Assembly (NCBI GenBank): GCA_018712345.1
Contig: DVHG01000025.1
Span: 124,001 to 188,000 of the forward strand
Source of the DNA: Candidatus Onthovicinus excrementipullorum
GTDB taxonomy: Bacteria; Bacillota; Clostridia; Oscillospirales; Acutalibacteraceae
Direction of reading: 5' to 3'
DNA length: 64,000 bases
This document shows positions 50,517-59,075 of this stretch, in pieces (position 1 is the first letter of the stretch; each line of letters opens with the position of its first letter). Below the pieces are notes generated by a model. The model worked only from the letters and a program-made list of their open reading frames with translations, was not told the origin of the DNA and ran no database searches. A program made the position numbers and the translations under genes.

Positions 50517-52631
50517 ATGGTGAAGAAAAAAACCGGGAAACCGGCGTGGCATTACGATTGGGTGGATAACGGCGATCTTAAAAAAATCAGGTCCCGCATG
50601 CTTCAGGATCTGTATGATCCGCAGGCTGATCCGTCGGCCTGCCTTGCGAACCTCGGCGCGGACGGCTTCTTCAAAAACATTGATTACTACACGGATAAGA
50701 AGGATATATGGCATCCGTCCAGGCATTTGGACGCCATCCTTCTGATGCAGTCCGCCGCCTATACGCCGGGGAATCCATTTTACGGGAACGGGGAATTGAT
50801 CGCCGGCATCGCCAGAGCAATCGATTTCTGGGTGGAAAAAGACTTTGTCTGCACGTGGAACGGCTGGTGGAACAACCTCGGCACGGGGCCAAAGATTGCC
50901 GATATCCTTCTGTTCCCAAACGACGGGATTCCGGCAGAACGGATCAGGCAGCTGTCCGATAAGCTGTACCGGATCACAGCGTTTCATGATTCCAAACGCC
51001 GCAGGATCAAACAGCGGGAGGTCAATGAGACCGGCGGGAACCTGACGGATCAGGTGAATCATTCGCTCAAATATGCGGTCATTATGGGCGATGGGGAAGG
51101 AATTAAATTCCTGCGCCGCCTCATGGAGAATGAACTGCGCCCCTTCCCGGCGGCCACGCTGCTGGGGCACCGCTGGGATGCGGAGGGAATCAAAGCCGAC
51201 ATGAGCTTTCAACAACATTTTGAACTTCTTTATCTGGGTGGATACGGCGAGGTTTTCTGCGACGGAATGAATCGCTTTATCCGCTATACTGCCGGGACAC
51301 AATATGCTCTCTCCAAAAAATCGCTCACATTTTATCAGGATTTTCTGCTCGACGGTATGCAGTACGCCATGCGCGGAAAATATCGGGATATCAACGCGTC
51401 GGGGCGCGGCATCGTCCGGGAAAATGAGCTGGTCGGCATTTGCGCACAGGTATTTGAGGGGTGTGAGGTTCTGCTGAATTCCGGTTTGGCGCTGCCGCGC
51501 GCGGATGAGATGCGCGCCCTGCTGGAGACACGCGGTGAGAACGGCGACATAGGAGCGGGCGGCCACCGGTATTTCTGGAACAGCGACTATCAGGTGTATA
51601 ACGATCGGAATTACATGGCCTCTGTCCGCGCCGCAAGCACGCGCACCAAGAACAGCGAGGCGCTCAACGGCGAAAATGTCTGGGGCCACTATCTGGGCGC
51701 GGGCGCCACGATGTACTATGTGAACGGGGATGAGTATTTTAACATTCTTCCGCTGTGGGACTGGAACAAAATCCCGGGAACGACGGCCGTTCAGGGTTAT
51801 CTGCCCTACGGCGACGACCGCACCTATTCCAGAATGGGAAAGACCGCCTTTGTCGGCGGCGTGTCAGATGGAAAAGTCGGTATGAGCTGCCTGAAATACC
51901 GGGATAACGGCGTCAGAGCCAAAAAGGCGTGGTTCATGACCGAGGATGGCGTGATGTGTCTGGGGACCGATATCTCCGCAAGCAAAAAAGGCGACCTCTA
52001 CACCACGCTGAACCAGAACCTCCTCCGGGGCGACATCATATACAGTGTCAACGGCGCAGTCGCCCAAACGGCTGAAATGCAGCAGACCGCGACGTTTGAC
52101 TGGATCTACAACAATGGCATCGGTTATATCACGGAGGTGCCGCTCACGGTGAACGCCGGGGAGCGGACCGGGGACTGGAAAACGGTCTCCGAGCGTGTGG
52201 ACAGCAAGCAGCACACCGATACGGTCTTTGAGCTCGGCATCTCCCATGGCGAAAAGCCGGATGACGCGAGCTATGAATACTTTGTCATGATGAACACCAC
52301 TCCCGAAGAACTCCGGCATTACAGGGAGACGCCAACAGTGACCGTTCTGTCCAACACTTCGGAATGTCAGGCCGTATATGATGCCAAGAGCGGGAATGCG
52401 ATGGCCGTCTTCTGGCATGCGGGTGAGCTGACACTTCCGGGCGGCGAGACCCTCCGCGTCAGCAGTGGCTGCACGCTCTTGTGCAGGCAGACGGACATGG
52501 GCTTTGAAATCCGCGCCAATGATCCCAAGCAGAACGGCGGTTCCCTTAAAATTTCCGTCGGGGAAAAGGCTGCCAAAATCGAGTTCCCAAAAGGCATGTA
52601 CGCGGGAAAGGAGCAGCGAGCTGCATTATAG
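50517..52631 (+). CDS. PL8-like polysaccharide lyase (hyaluronate/chondroitin lyase type), no signal peptide
   Basis: 704 residues. The helical domain holds TWNGWWNNLGTGPKIADILL, and MSFQQHFELLYLGGYGEVF with His234 and Tyr243. The latter matches the PL8 pattern DGSFxxHxxxxYxGxYG. INASGRGIVREN (~295-306) matches the Arg-containing motif. A beta-sandwich domain follows (GTDISASKKGD, HGEKPDDASYEYFVM). True PL8 enzymes are exported and eliminate at the 4-position of uronates in hyaluronan or chondroitin. This one lacks a signal peptide, so oligosaccharides inside the cell are the likely substrate. Last gene of the operon, followed by a terminator. Confidence 0.83.
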   Translation: MVKKKTGKPAWHYDWVDNGDLKKIRSRMLQDLYDPQADPSACLANLGADGFFKNIDYYTDKKDIWHPSRHLDAILLMQSAAYTPGNPFYGNGELIAGIARAIDFWVEKDFVCTWNGWWNNLGTGPKIADILLFPNDGIPAERIRQLSDKLYRITAFHDSKRRRIKQREVNETGGNLTDQVNHSLKYAVIMGDGEGIKFLRRLMENELRPFPAATLLGHRWDAEGIKADMSFQQHFELLYLGGYGEVFCDGMNRFIRYTAGTQYALSKKSLTFYQDFLLDGMQYAMRGKYRDINASGRGIVRENELVGICAQVFEGCEVLLNSGLALPRADEMRALLETRGENGDIGAGGHRYFWNSDYQVYNDRNYMASVRAASTRTKNSEALNGENVWGHYLGAGATMYYVNGDEYFNILPLWDWNKIPGTTAVQGYLPYGDDRTYSRMGKTAFVGGVSDGKVGMSCLKYRDNGVRAKKAWFMTEDGVMCLGTDISASKKGDLYTTLNQNLLRGDIIYSVNGAVAQTAEMQQTATFDWIYNNGIGYITEVPLTVNAGERTGDWKTVSERVDSKQHTDTVFELGISHGEKPDDASYEYFVMMNTTPEELRHYRETPTVTVLSNTSECQAVYDAKSGNAMAVFWHAGELTLPGGETLRVSSGCTLLCRQTDMGFEIRANDPKQNGGSLKISVGEKAAKIEFPKGMYAGKEQRAAL

Positions 52632-52634
52632 TCG

Positions 52635-52708
52635 CAGGGGAATATGAATTCCGGGTGCAGGGTGCTGTAAATTGCGTCTGCCCTGATTCATATCCCCCTG
52701 TATTTTTA
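52635..52708 (+). terminator. Terminator of the lyase operon
   Basis: CAGGGG-A-ATATGAAT (52635-52649) pairs with ATTCATAT-C-CCCCTG (52686-52700), followed by TATTTTT. Confidence 0.75.
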
Positions 52709-52744
52709 TGCTTTAGGGTTCTCAATGCAGCGACAGCGCGTATT

Positions 52745-53281
52745 TCAGATCTGAAAAGAGTCCCGATCTCCCCCGAGGACGGCTGTCAGCACGGCGCAGC
52801 ACACGGTGAGCGCACAGGGATCGGTGGGGTGCGTCAGCGTGATGTGAATATCGTGCGGCTCGCAGAGCCTGTCGCCGATTTCCAGAGTCCGCCGGAGGGT
52901 CACAATCGCGCACTGCTCCTCCAGGGAGGAGAGTGCGATCTCATCCTCATCCCGGGTGCCGCACCGGAGCACGGGCACATCCGCGGGGAGTACTTCGCCC
53001 GCAGGAATGGAGTCCGGCAGGATCAGCGCGGCGATCCCGCAGGCGGAGGTGACGGCCTTTGGCACCGCGGCGCCCTCTTTGAGCAGGAGCAGCCCGCCGT
53101 CCGTCTGAACACTCTCCAGAACATCCGTCTCGTAGAGCAGGAACTCCGGTGCGGCGGTACTGTACTCGCCGATATTCCCACGGTTCAGGCGGATGACGCC
53201 ACCGTATTGTTCCAGTGCGCGGCAGAGCGGGAAGGTGAGGCGGCTGTCCCCGCAGTCCCCATATAAAATGATCGTCCTCAT
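52745..53281 (-). CDS. Conserved-looking protein of unknown function
   Basis: 178 residues; I do not recognise the family. It begins MRTIILYGDCGDSRLTFPLC, a strand followed by a Gly/Asp/Ser loop and a helix, which resembles the start of P-loop NTPases of the MinD/CpaE type but lacks a proper GxxxxGK[ST]. No membrane segment. AGG GAGG (spacing 9) before the ATG supports a real gene. It stands alone, convergent with the lyase operon and divergent from queH. Confidence 0.65.
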   Translation of the reverse strand: MRTIILYGDCGDSRLTFPLCRALEQYGGVIRLNRGNIGEYSTAAPEFLLYETDVLESVQTDGGLLLLKEGAAVPKAVTSACGIAALILPDSIPAGEVLPADVPVLRCGTRDEDEIALSSLEEQCAIVTLRRTLEIGDRLCEPHDIHITLTHPTDPCALTVCCAVLTAVLGGDRDSFQI

Positions 53282-53382
53282 CGGCAGACCTCCCTGATTC
53301 TGCCCTTATTTTTTGAGCGGCCGGGCGGAATATGCGGTTGCCCTGAAAAATCCGTTTTTTCGCCGTATCGGGCCGCGGGGGC

Positions 53383-53411
53383 TTTACAGGTGCGTGTAAA
53401 TATTGTATATT
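53383..53411 (+). promoter_or_regulatory. Promoter of queH-GH2
   Basis: TTTACA (53383-53388), 17 bp, TATATT (53406-53411). Confidence 0.5.
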
Positions 53412-53462
53412 ATTTAAATAGGAGTATGGGCAGTTTTGTATCTTACGCCCAAAGGATGGATC

Positions 53463-54101
53463 ATGAAGCAGAATGTGAATTTCCAGCTGGAACTGGACCG
53501 GGTTCTGGGGGGGATCTCCCGGAGCGGAGAGGTGCCGCACCTGATGCTGCACAGCTGCTGCGGCCCGTGCAGCACCTATGTACTGGAGTATCTGAGCAGC
53601 TATTTCCGCATTACAGTTTTTTATTACAATCCCAACATTTTCCCGCGGGAGGAGTACGAGCACCGGCTCGCGGAGGAAAAGCGCTTTATCCGCACGTTCC
53701 GGGGCCGTCATCCGATCGATCTGATCGACGGGGACTACGATCCGGCCGCCTTTGACCTGCTCGCGCAGGGCATGGAGGGGGAGCCGGAGGGGGGCGCCCG
53801 CTGCCCGGTGTGCTACCGCTTCCGGCTGGAAAAGACGGCGGCCCTTGCGCGGGAGCGGGGCTGTGACTGGTTCTGCACCACACTCTCCGTCAGCCCGTAT
53901 AAGAATGTGCGCCATATCAATGAGATCGGGCTGGAGCTTGAACAGAAGTATGGGGTGCGTTTCCTGCCCTCGGACTTTAAAAAGCGCGGCGGCTACCAGC
54001 GTTCCATTGAACTGTCACATGAATATGGACTCTACCGGCAGGACTACTGCGGCTGCCGGTTCTCATTAGAGCAGAAAAATAGGGAGGAGAAAACAATATG
54101 A
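53463..54101 (+). CDS. queH: Epoxyqueuosine reductase QueH
   Basis: 212 residues, the normal size. Cys32-Cys33 and Cys36 in HSCCGPCST, Cys114/Cys117 in CPVC, and Cys196/Cys198 in YCGC are the family's metal and Fe-S cysteines. The protein makes queuosine from epoxyqueuosine in tRNA and replaces QueG in many anaerobes. The ATG at 53463 has AAAGGATGG upstream. No other queuosine gene is in the window. The stop overlaps the start of the GH2 gene (ATGA), an odd pairing of tRNA modification and glycan breakdown. Confidence 0.93.
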   Translation: MKQNVNFQLELDRVLGGISRSGEVPHLMLHSCCGPCSTYVLEYLSSYFRITVFYYNPNIFPREEYEHRLAEEKRFIRTFRGRHPIDLIDGDYDPAAFDLLAQGMEGEPEGGARCPVCYRFRLEKTAALARERGCDWFCTTLSVSPYKNVRHINEIGLELEQKYGVRFLPSDFKKRGGYQRSIELSHEYGLYRQDYCGCRFSLEQKNREEKTI

Positions 54102-55837
54102 TGGTATCGGACAGCCCGCTCTACACGCGGTGGGGCAAACAGCTTGATAAGAACAACATTCTCAGCGAGTATCCGCGCCCGCAGTTCCGGCGTGGCAGCT
54201 ACCTGAACCTCAATGGCGTGTGGTCCTATGCCATTGTCAAGGAGCAGGAGTGCCCGGAGAGCTTTGACGGGGAGATCCTTGTCCCGTTTTCTCCGGAATC
54301 CCCCCTGTCCGGAGTAGGGTGCCAGCTCCTGCCAAATGAGTATCTGTTTTACAAGCGGTCTTTCACTCTGCCGGAGGGGTTTAACTGCGGGCGGGTGCTG
54401 ATGCACTTCGGCGCGGTGGATCAGGAGGCCCGCGTGAGCATCAACGGCGTGGAGGTCGGGGCGCACGTGGGAGGCTTCCTGCCCTTTTCCTTTGATATTA
54501 CGGATGCCGTGAAGGACGGCGAAAACACGGTTCTTGTCCGGGTGCGGGACGTATCGGATACCATGTACTATGCGCGCGGCAAGCAGAAGCTCCAGCGCGG
54601 GGGCATCTTCTATACGGCGCAGTCTGGCATCTGGCAGACCGTCTGGCTCGAGAGTGTGCCGCAGGACTATATCACACACTTGAAACTCACGCCGATGTAT
54701 GATGACGGCTGCATCCGGATTGAGACACAGGCGAGCGGGGATGCGGAGACGGAGATCGAGATCTACGACGGCGCGCAGAAAATCACCGGCGCCGTGGGAG
54801 CGGATGTCACGGTACGGCTGGAGAATTTCAAATCCTGGTCCCCGGAGTCGCCGTTCCTCTATGATCTGAAGCTGAAGCATGGCACGGACAGCGTGGACAG
54901 CTACTTTGCCATGCGTAAAATTTCCCTGGGAAAGAATGAGTACGGTTATCCCTGCATGCTTCTCAACAATAAGCCGTACTTCCACAACGGTCTGCTTGAT
55001 CAGGGCTATTACTCCGACGGCTATCTGACCCCGCCCAGTGATGAGGCAATGATTCACGACATCCAGACGGCAAAGGACCTCGGCTTTAATATGCTGCGCA
55101 AGCATATTAAAATTGAGCCCATGCGCTGGTATTATCACTGCGATCGGCTGGGCATGCTCGTCTGGCAGGATATGGTCAACGGCGGCGAGCATGAGACCTT
55201 CTACTGGACGGGTGTCACCGGATTCCTGCACTGGAAAATGGACGATACCGCCGAGAAGAATTACAAGCATGCCGGCCGCCTGAACGCCGCGGGCCGCGAG
55301 ATGTATACCCGCGAGACGTGTGAGACGGTCGAGTTGCTCTACAACGTGCCAAGCATTGTGCTCTGGGTACCGTTCAATGAGGGCTGGGGGCAGTTCAATG
55401 CGAAGGACGCCTATCGGCTTGTCAAATCTCTGGACCCCACGCGCCTGATCGACCATGCGAGCGGCTGGCAGGATCAGGGGATCGGCGACTTTAACAGCCG
55501 CCACATCTATTTCACCCCCATCCACAGCAAGCTTGATGACCGTCCGTTCATCCTCTCGGAGTTCGGCGGGCTCGGCGTCCGGGCGCCGGGTCACATGTTC
55601 ACCAAGAAGATTTTTTGCTACAAGATGTATAAAACGAAGGAGAAAATCACTGCCGCCTACCGTCGCCTGTATGAGAAAAAGATCATCCCCTACACGAAAA
55701 AGGGGATGGCCGCCAGTGTGTATACTCAGCTGACCGACGTGGAGGAGGAGATCAACGGCATGATGACCTACGACCGCGAGGAACTCAAAATTGACGCCGA
55801 CACCATCCGCGAGCTGAACGCAAAATGCAGGTTTTGA
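54098..55837 (+). CDS. GH2-family beta-glycosidase, cytoplasmic
   Basis: 579 residues, short for the family. The sugar-binding domain has YLNLNGVWSYAI and YKRSFTLPEGF; an Ig-like domain and the TIM barrel follow. Acid/base Glu428 is in FNEGWGQF and nucleophile Glu488 in LSEFGG. Family members cleave beta-galactosides, -glucuronides or -mannosides. The short barrel and absent C-terminal domains look like the beta-glucuronidase/galactosidase-like gut group; substrate not determinable. No signal peptide. The start follows GGAGGAG. Confidence 0.9.
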   Translation: MMVSDSPLYTRWGKQLDKNNILSEYPRPQFRRGSYLNLNGVWSYAIVKEQECPESFDGEILVPFSPESPLSGVGCQLLPNEYLFYKRSFTLPEGFNCGRVLMHFGAVDQEARVSINGVEVGAHVGGFLPFSFDITDAVKDGENTVLVRVRDVSDTMYYARGKQKLQRGGIFYTAQSGIWQTVWLESVPQDYITHLKLTPMYDDGCIRIETQASGDAETEIEIYDGAQKITGAVGADVTVRLENFKSWSPESPFLYDLKLKHGTDSVDSYFAMRKISLGKNEYGYPCMLLNNKPYFHNGLLDQGYYSDGYLTPPSDEAMIHDIQTAKDLGFNMLRKHIKIEPMRWYYHCDRLGMLVWQDMVNGGEHETFYWTGVTGFLHWKMDDTAEKNYKHAGRLNAAGREMYTRETCETVELLYNVPSIVLWVPFNEGWGQFNAKDAYRLVKSLDPTRLIDHASGWQDQGIGDFNSRHIYFTPIHSKLDDRPFILSEFGGLGVRAPGHMFTKKIFCYKMYKTKEKITAAYRRLYEKKIIPYTKKGMAASVYTQLTDVEEEINGMMTYDREELKIDADTIRELNAKCRF

Positions 55838-55877
55838 TATAAAATTGTATCAGGGTTAACATTATTTTGACACGGAC

Positions 55878-55895
55878 TGTGCCATAATGGGCACA
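55878..55895. promoter_or_regulatory. Dyad upstream of ilvE
   Basis: TGTGCC-ATAATG-GGCACA, perfect 6-bp arms around an AT-rich centre, just after a TTGACA (55867-55872). A candidate operator; the promoter spacing itself is not canonical. Confidence 0.35.
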
Positions 55896-55921
55896 GATTA
55901 AAAAACAGGGGAGTGTCTGTT

Positions 55922-56992
55922 ATGGAAAAAATCAGAGTGGAGCTGACAAAGCATCCGAAGGCGAAGCCGACGGATCAGAGCAAGCTGGGCTTTGGTCAGA
56001 TTTTTACCGATCACATGTTTTTGATGAATTATGACGAGGGGCAGGGCTGGCACGACCCGCGCATCGTTCCCTACGGCCCGATTGAACTTGATCCTTCCGC
56101 CATGTGCCTGCACTATGGCCAGGAGGTCTTTGAGGGCATGAAGGCCTATCGCACGGACGACGGCAGGATTCTGCTGTTCCGTCCGGATAAAAATATGGCC
56201 CGCCTGAATGTCTCCAATGACCGTCTCTGCATCCCGCCGATCGATGAGGCGTTCGGCGTGGAGGCTGTCAAGGAACTTGTCAAGGTGGATCAGGACTGGA
56301 TCCCCACGGAGAAGGATACGTCGCTGTACATCCGTCCGTTTATTTTCTCGACCGATGCGCACCTGGGTGTTCACCCGGCGAAGCATCTGCTCTTCTGCAT
56401 CATTCTCTCCCCGGTCGGCGCCTATTATCCCGAGGGGCTGAATCCGGTCAAGATCTATGTGGAGAACGAGTACGTCCGCGCCGTCAAGGGCGGCATGGGC
56501 TTCACAAAGACAGGCGGCAACTACGCCGCGTCCCTCAAGGCGCAGGATGAGGCCGAGAAGATCGGTTATACGCAGGTCCTCTGGCTCGACGGTGTGGAGC
56601 GCAAGTATGTGGAGGAAGTCGGCACTATGAACGTGTTCTTCAAGGTGGACGGCGAAATTCTCACCCCTGCGCTTCAGGGCAGCATCCTCAGCGGCATCAC
56701 CCGCATGTCTTGCATTGAGATTCTCAAGTCCTGGGGCATGAAGGTCACGGAGCGCCGCGTCGGGATTCAGGAACTCGCGGACGCCGCGGCGGCCGGAAAA
56801 TTGGAAGAGGCATTCGGCAGCGGCACCGCAGCCGTCATCTCCCCGATCGGCGAGCTGCGCTGGAAGGACGATATCATGCCGATCAATAACGGCGAGATCG
56901 GCCCGGTCTCCCAGAAGCTGTATGATACGCTCACCGGCATCCAGTGGGGCCGCATCCCGGACGAATTTGGCTGGACAGTCGAGGTCAAATAA
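55922..56992 (+). CDS. ilvE: Branched-chain amino acid aminotransferase
   Basis: 356 residues, the class IV type similar to mitochondrial BCAT (~360). The PLP-binding Lys196 lies in FTKTGGNYAASL, with EEVGTMNVFF, GSILSGITRMS and GSGTAAVISPIG following as expected. It makes or degrades Leu, Ile and Val in the cytosol. The ATG at 55922 follows GGGGAG. It appears monocistronic. Confidence 0.96.
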   Translation: MEKIRVELTKHPKAKPTDQSKLGFGQIFTDHMFLMNYDEGQGWHDPRIVPYGPIELDPSAMCLHYGQEVFEGMKAYRTDDGRILLFRPDKNMARLNVSNDRLCIPPIDEAFGVEAVKELVKVDQDWIPTEKDTSLYIRPFIFSTDAHLGVHPAKHLLFCIILSPVGAYYPEGLNPVKIYVENEYVRAVKGGMGFTKTGGNYAASLKAQDEAEKIGYTQVLWLDGVERKYVEEVGTMNVFFKVDGEILTPALQGSILSGITRMSCIEILKSWGMKVTERRVGIQELADAAAAGKLEEAFGSGTAAVISPIGELRWKDDIMPINNGEIGPVSQKLYDTLTGIQWGRIPDEFGWTVEVK

Positions 56993-57081
56993 GGTATACT
57001 GAAAACAGAATAGAACTTCCCCGGCGGGCAAAGGACGCCACGTCCGCCGCCGGGGGATGGATAAGTGAGGTACCGCTGCAC

Positions 57082-57963
57082 ATGGCCCGAATACTCGAAT
57101 TGATCATCCCTGAGGAATTCGCCGGTGCGGCGGTCTATTATTTTTTAAAGGAACATGTCCGCCTCTCCACCCGGATTATCCGCAGTATCAAGTTTAAGGA
57201 GAACGGCATCCGGCTCAACGGGGAGCGGGCACGCACCTCCACGATTCTGTGCGCGGGGGATCATCTGGTCCTCACACTCGACGATGCGCCGGGGGAGAGC
57301 GCCCCTACCCCGATGGCGCTCGATATTCTGTATGAGGATGAGGACCTGCTGGTGGTGAATAAGCCGGCCGGCCTCGCGATGCACCCCTCCCACAACCATC
57401 CGGAGGGGACGCTCATCAACGGCGTGATCGCCTACCAGCTTGCACATGGCCGCGCGCCGGAGGTGCACGCCGTTGGCCGTCTGGATAAAAATACGTCCGG
57501 TGTCTCTGTCTGCGCGCTCAACCGGTATGCGGCTTCCCGGCTCAACGGTCGGGCGGAGAAGGAGTACCTTGCAATTGCGGAGGGTACGTATACCGGGCGC
57601 GGCGTGATTGACGCGCCGATCATCCGCCCGGACCCGATGAAGACACTGCGGGCTGTGGGGGCCGGAGGTCTCCGCGCGGTGACGCGGTGGGAGAGCCTGG
57701 GCACGGGGCACGGCCTCTCCCTGCTGCGCATCCGGCTGGAGACAGGGCGCACCCATCAGATCCGCGTCCACTTTGCCGCGCAGGGCACGCCGCTGGCGGG
57801 GGATGATATGTACGGTGGATCGCAGGAGCTGATCGGCCGCCACGCCCTGCACTGTGCCCGGGTGGCGCTCGCTCATCCTGTGACGGGGAAAAATATGGTG
57901 TTTCGGGCGCCGATGCCGGAGGATATGCAAAGAATCGTGGAACGATACATCGAAATTGTATAA
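57082..57963 (+). CDS. RluA-family pseudouridine synthase
   Basis: 293 residues. An S4-like RNA-binding part (KENGIRLNGERARTSTILCAGD) precedes the catalytic domain, with GRLDKNTSG carrying Asp135, and RTHQIRVHFA plus ALHCARVALAHP as in RluA/RluC/RluD. It converts specific uridines in rRNA or tRNA. Which positions is unknown, so no symbol. The ATG at 57082 follows GTGAGGT; the upstream in-frame extension overlaps ilvE. A GC-rich hairpin lies in the gap. Confidence 0.92.
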   Translation: MARILELIIPEEFAGAAVYYFLKEHVRLSTRIIRSIKFKENGIRLNGERARTSTILCAGDHLVLTLDDAPGESAPTPMALDILYEDEDLLVVNKPAGLAMHPSHNHPEGTLINGVIAYQLAHGRAPEVHAVGRLDKNTSGVSVCALNRYAASRLNGRAEKEYLAIAEGTYTGRGVIDAPIIRPDPMKTLRAVGAGGLRAVTRWESLGTGHGLSLLRIRLETGRTHQIRVHFAAQGTPLAGDDMYGGSQELIGRHALHCARVALAHPVTGKNMVFRAPMPEDMQRIVERYIEIV

Positions 57964-57997
57964 ATATACAAAGTTTACGGAATTTGATGAATAACCC

Positions 57998-58042
57998 TTG
58001 ATTCTTCCGGCACGGATGCTTATAATGAGGGTAATCATTATA
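57998..58042 (+). promoter_or_regulatory. Promoter and palindromic operator of the amino acid ABC transporter
   Basis: TTGATT (57998-58003), 17 bp, TATAAT (58021-58026). Overlapping the -10 is TATAATGA-GGGTAA-TCATTATA (58021-58042), perfect 8-bp arms, which would let a repressor block the promoter. Confidence 0.75.
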
Positions 58043-58094
58043 ATTTACGCGGTGGGGCTAAGCCCGTTTTCCGCGGGAAAAGGGGATTGTAAAG

Positions 58095-58979
58095 ATGAAA
58101 AAATTCGGTAAGATCATGGCCGCGGTCATGGCGGGCGCTATGATGGTCGGCAGCTTTGCGGCCTGCGGCGGGAATACGGACGATGCGGGCGCTACCGGGG
58201 ATGCCACGACAGGCGATCTGCTCGCGCGCATCAAGGCGAATGGCGAACTCATCATGTCCACAAATGCGCAGTTCCCGCCCTTTGAGAGCGTCGGGGATGA
58301 CGGCAGCGTTGTTGGAGTGGATGTCGATATCGCCCAGGCGATCGCCGATAAGATCGGCGTCAAGCTCACGGTGAAGGACGGCGAGTTCAACGCAATTATC
58401 AATGAGCTTCAGGCCGGCAAGTCCAACATCGGTGCGGCTGGCATCACGGTTACACCGGAGCGTGCGGAGCAGGTCGATTTCTCCGATCCGTACTTCACCA
58501 GCATTCAGTACTTCATCGTCAAAGAGGGCTCTGATATCAAGACGGTTGAGGATCTCGCGGGTAAGAGGGTTGGCGTCCAGCTTGGCACCACCGGCAATAT
58601 CCTGATGGATGAGGCCAACGAAGGCGTCGACGAGGATGACGGTACGCACACCAAGGGCGTCTTGGAGGATAACAACGCTGAGGTCGTCCCGATGAAGAGC
58701 GCGATCGAGGCCACGCAGGATCTGATCAACGGCCGTCTGGATGCGGTTGTCATTGATAAGCTTCCGGCTGAGAGCCTTGTCGCCCAGAACGAGGGCCAGG
58801 GCTTGACAACCTTTGAGCTGACGTATGCCGACGGCAGCAAGACCGATGAGCAGTATGCCATCGCTGTGCCGAAGGGCGAGGATTCCGCCAGCCTGCTCCA
58901 GCTGATCAACGAGGTCATTGCAGAGCTCAATCAGAGCGGCAAGCTGCAGGAGTCCATCAACAAGCACTCCGGCGTCTGA
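58095..58979 (+). CDS. Polar amino acid ABC transporter, substrate-binding lipoprotein
   Basis: 294 residues. A lipoprotein signal ends in SFAAC with the lipidated Cys24. The SBP_bac_3 fold follows: GELIMSTNAQFPPFE, DVDIAQAIADKIG, GITVTPERAEQVDFSDPY and DLAGKRVGVQLGTTG are the family's conserved parts. It binds an amino acid outside the membrane and hands it to the permease encoded next. A ~20-residue acidic insert (NEGVDEDDGTHTKG) is unusual. First gene of a three-gene transporter operon. Confidence 0.95.
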   Translation: MKKFGKIMAAVMAGAMMVGSFAACGGNTDDAGATGDATTGDLLARIKANGELIMSTNAQFPPFESVGDDGSVVGVDVDIAQAIADKIGVKLTVKDGEFNAIINELQAGKSNIGAAGITVTPERAEQVDFSDPYFTSIQYFIVKEGSDIKTVEDLAGKRVGVQLGTTGNILMDEANEGVDEDDGTHTKGVLEDNNAEVVPMKSAIEATQDLINGRLDAVVIDKLPAESLVAQNEGQGLTTFELTYADGSKTDEQYAIAVPKGEDSASLLQLINEVIAELNQSGKLQESINKHSGV

Positions 58980-59075
58980 TCTGAATAGATAGATTCAAAA
59001 ATTCCCGCGGCGGAGCGGCAAAACGCCCCGCCGCGCGTTGCTTTGTCATGAGATATCAAATAGGGAAGTGAGAGG

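Noticed and set aside
49506-51689. A 727-codon minus-strand frame opposite the two lyase genes
   Set aside because: Shadow frame spanning the junction of two genes with clear family motifs on the plus strand.
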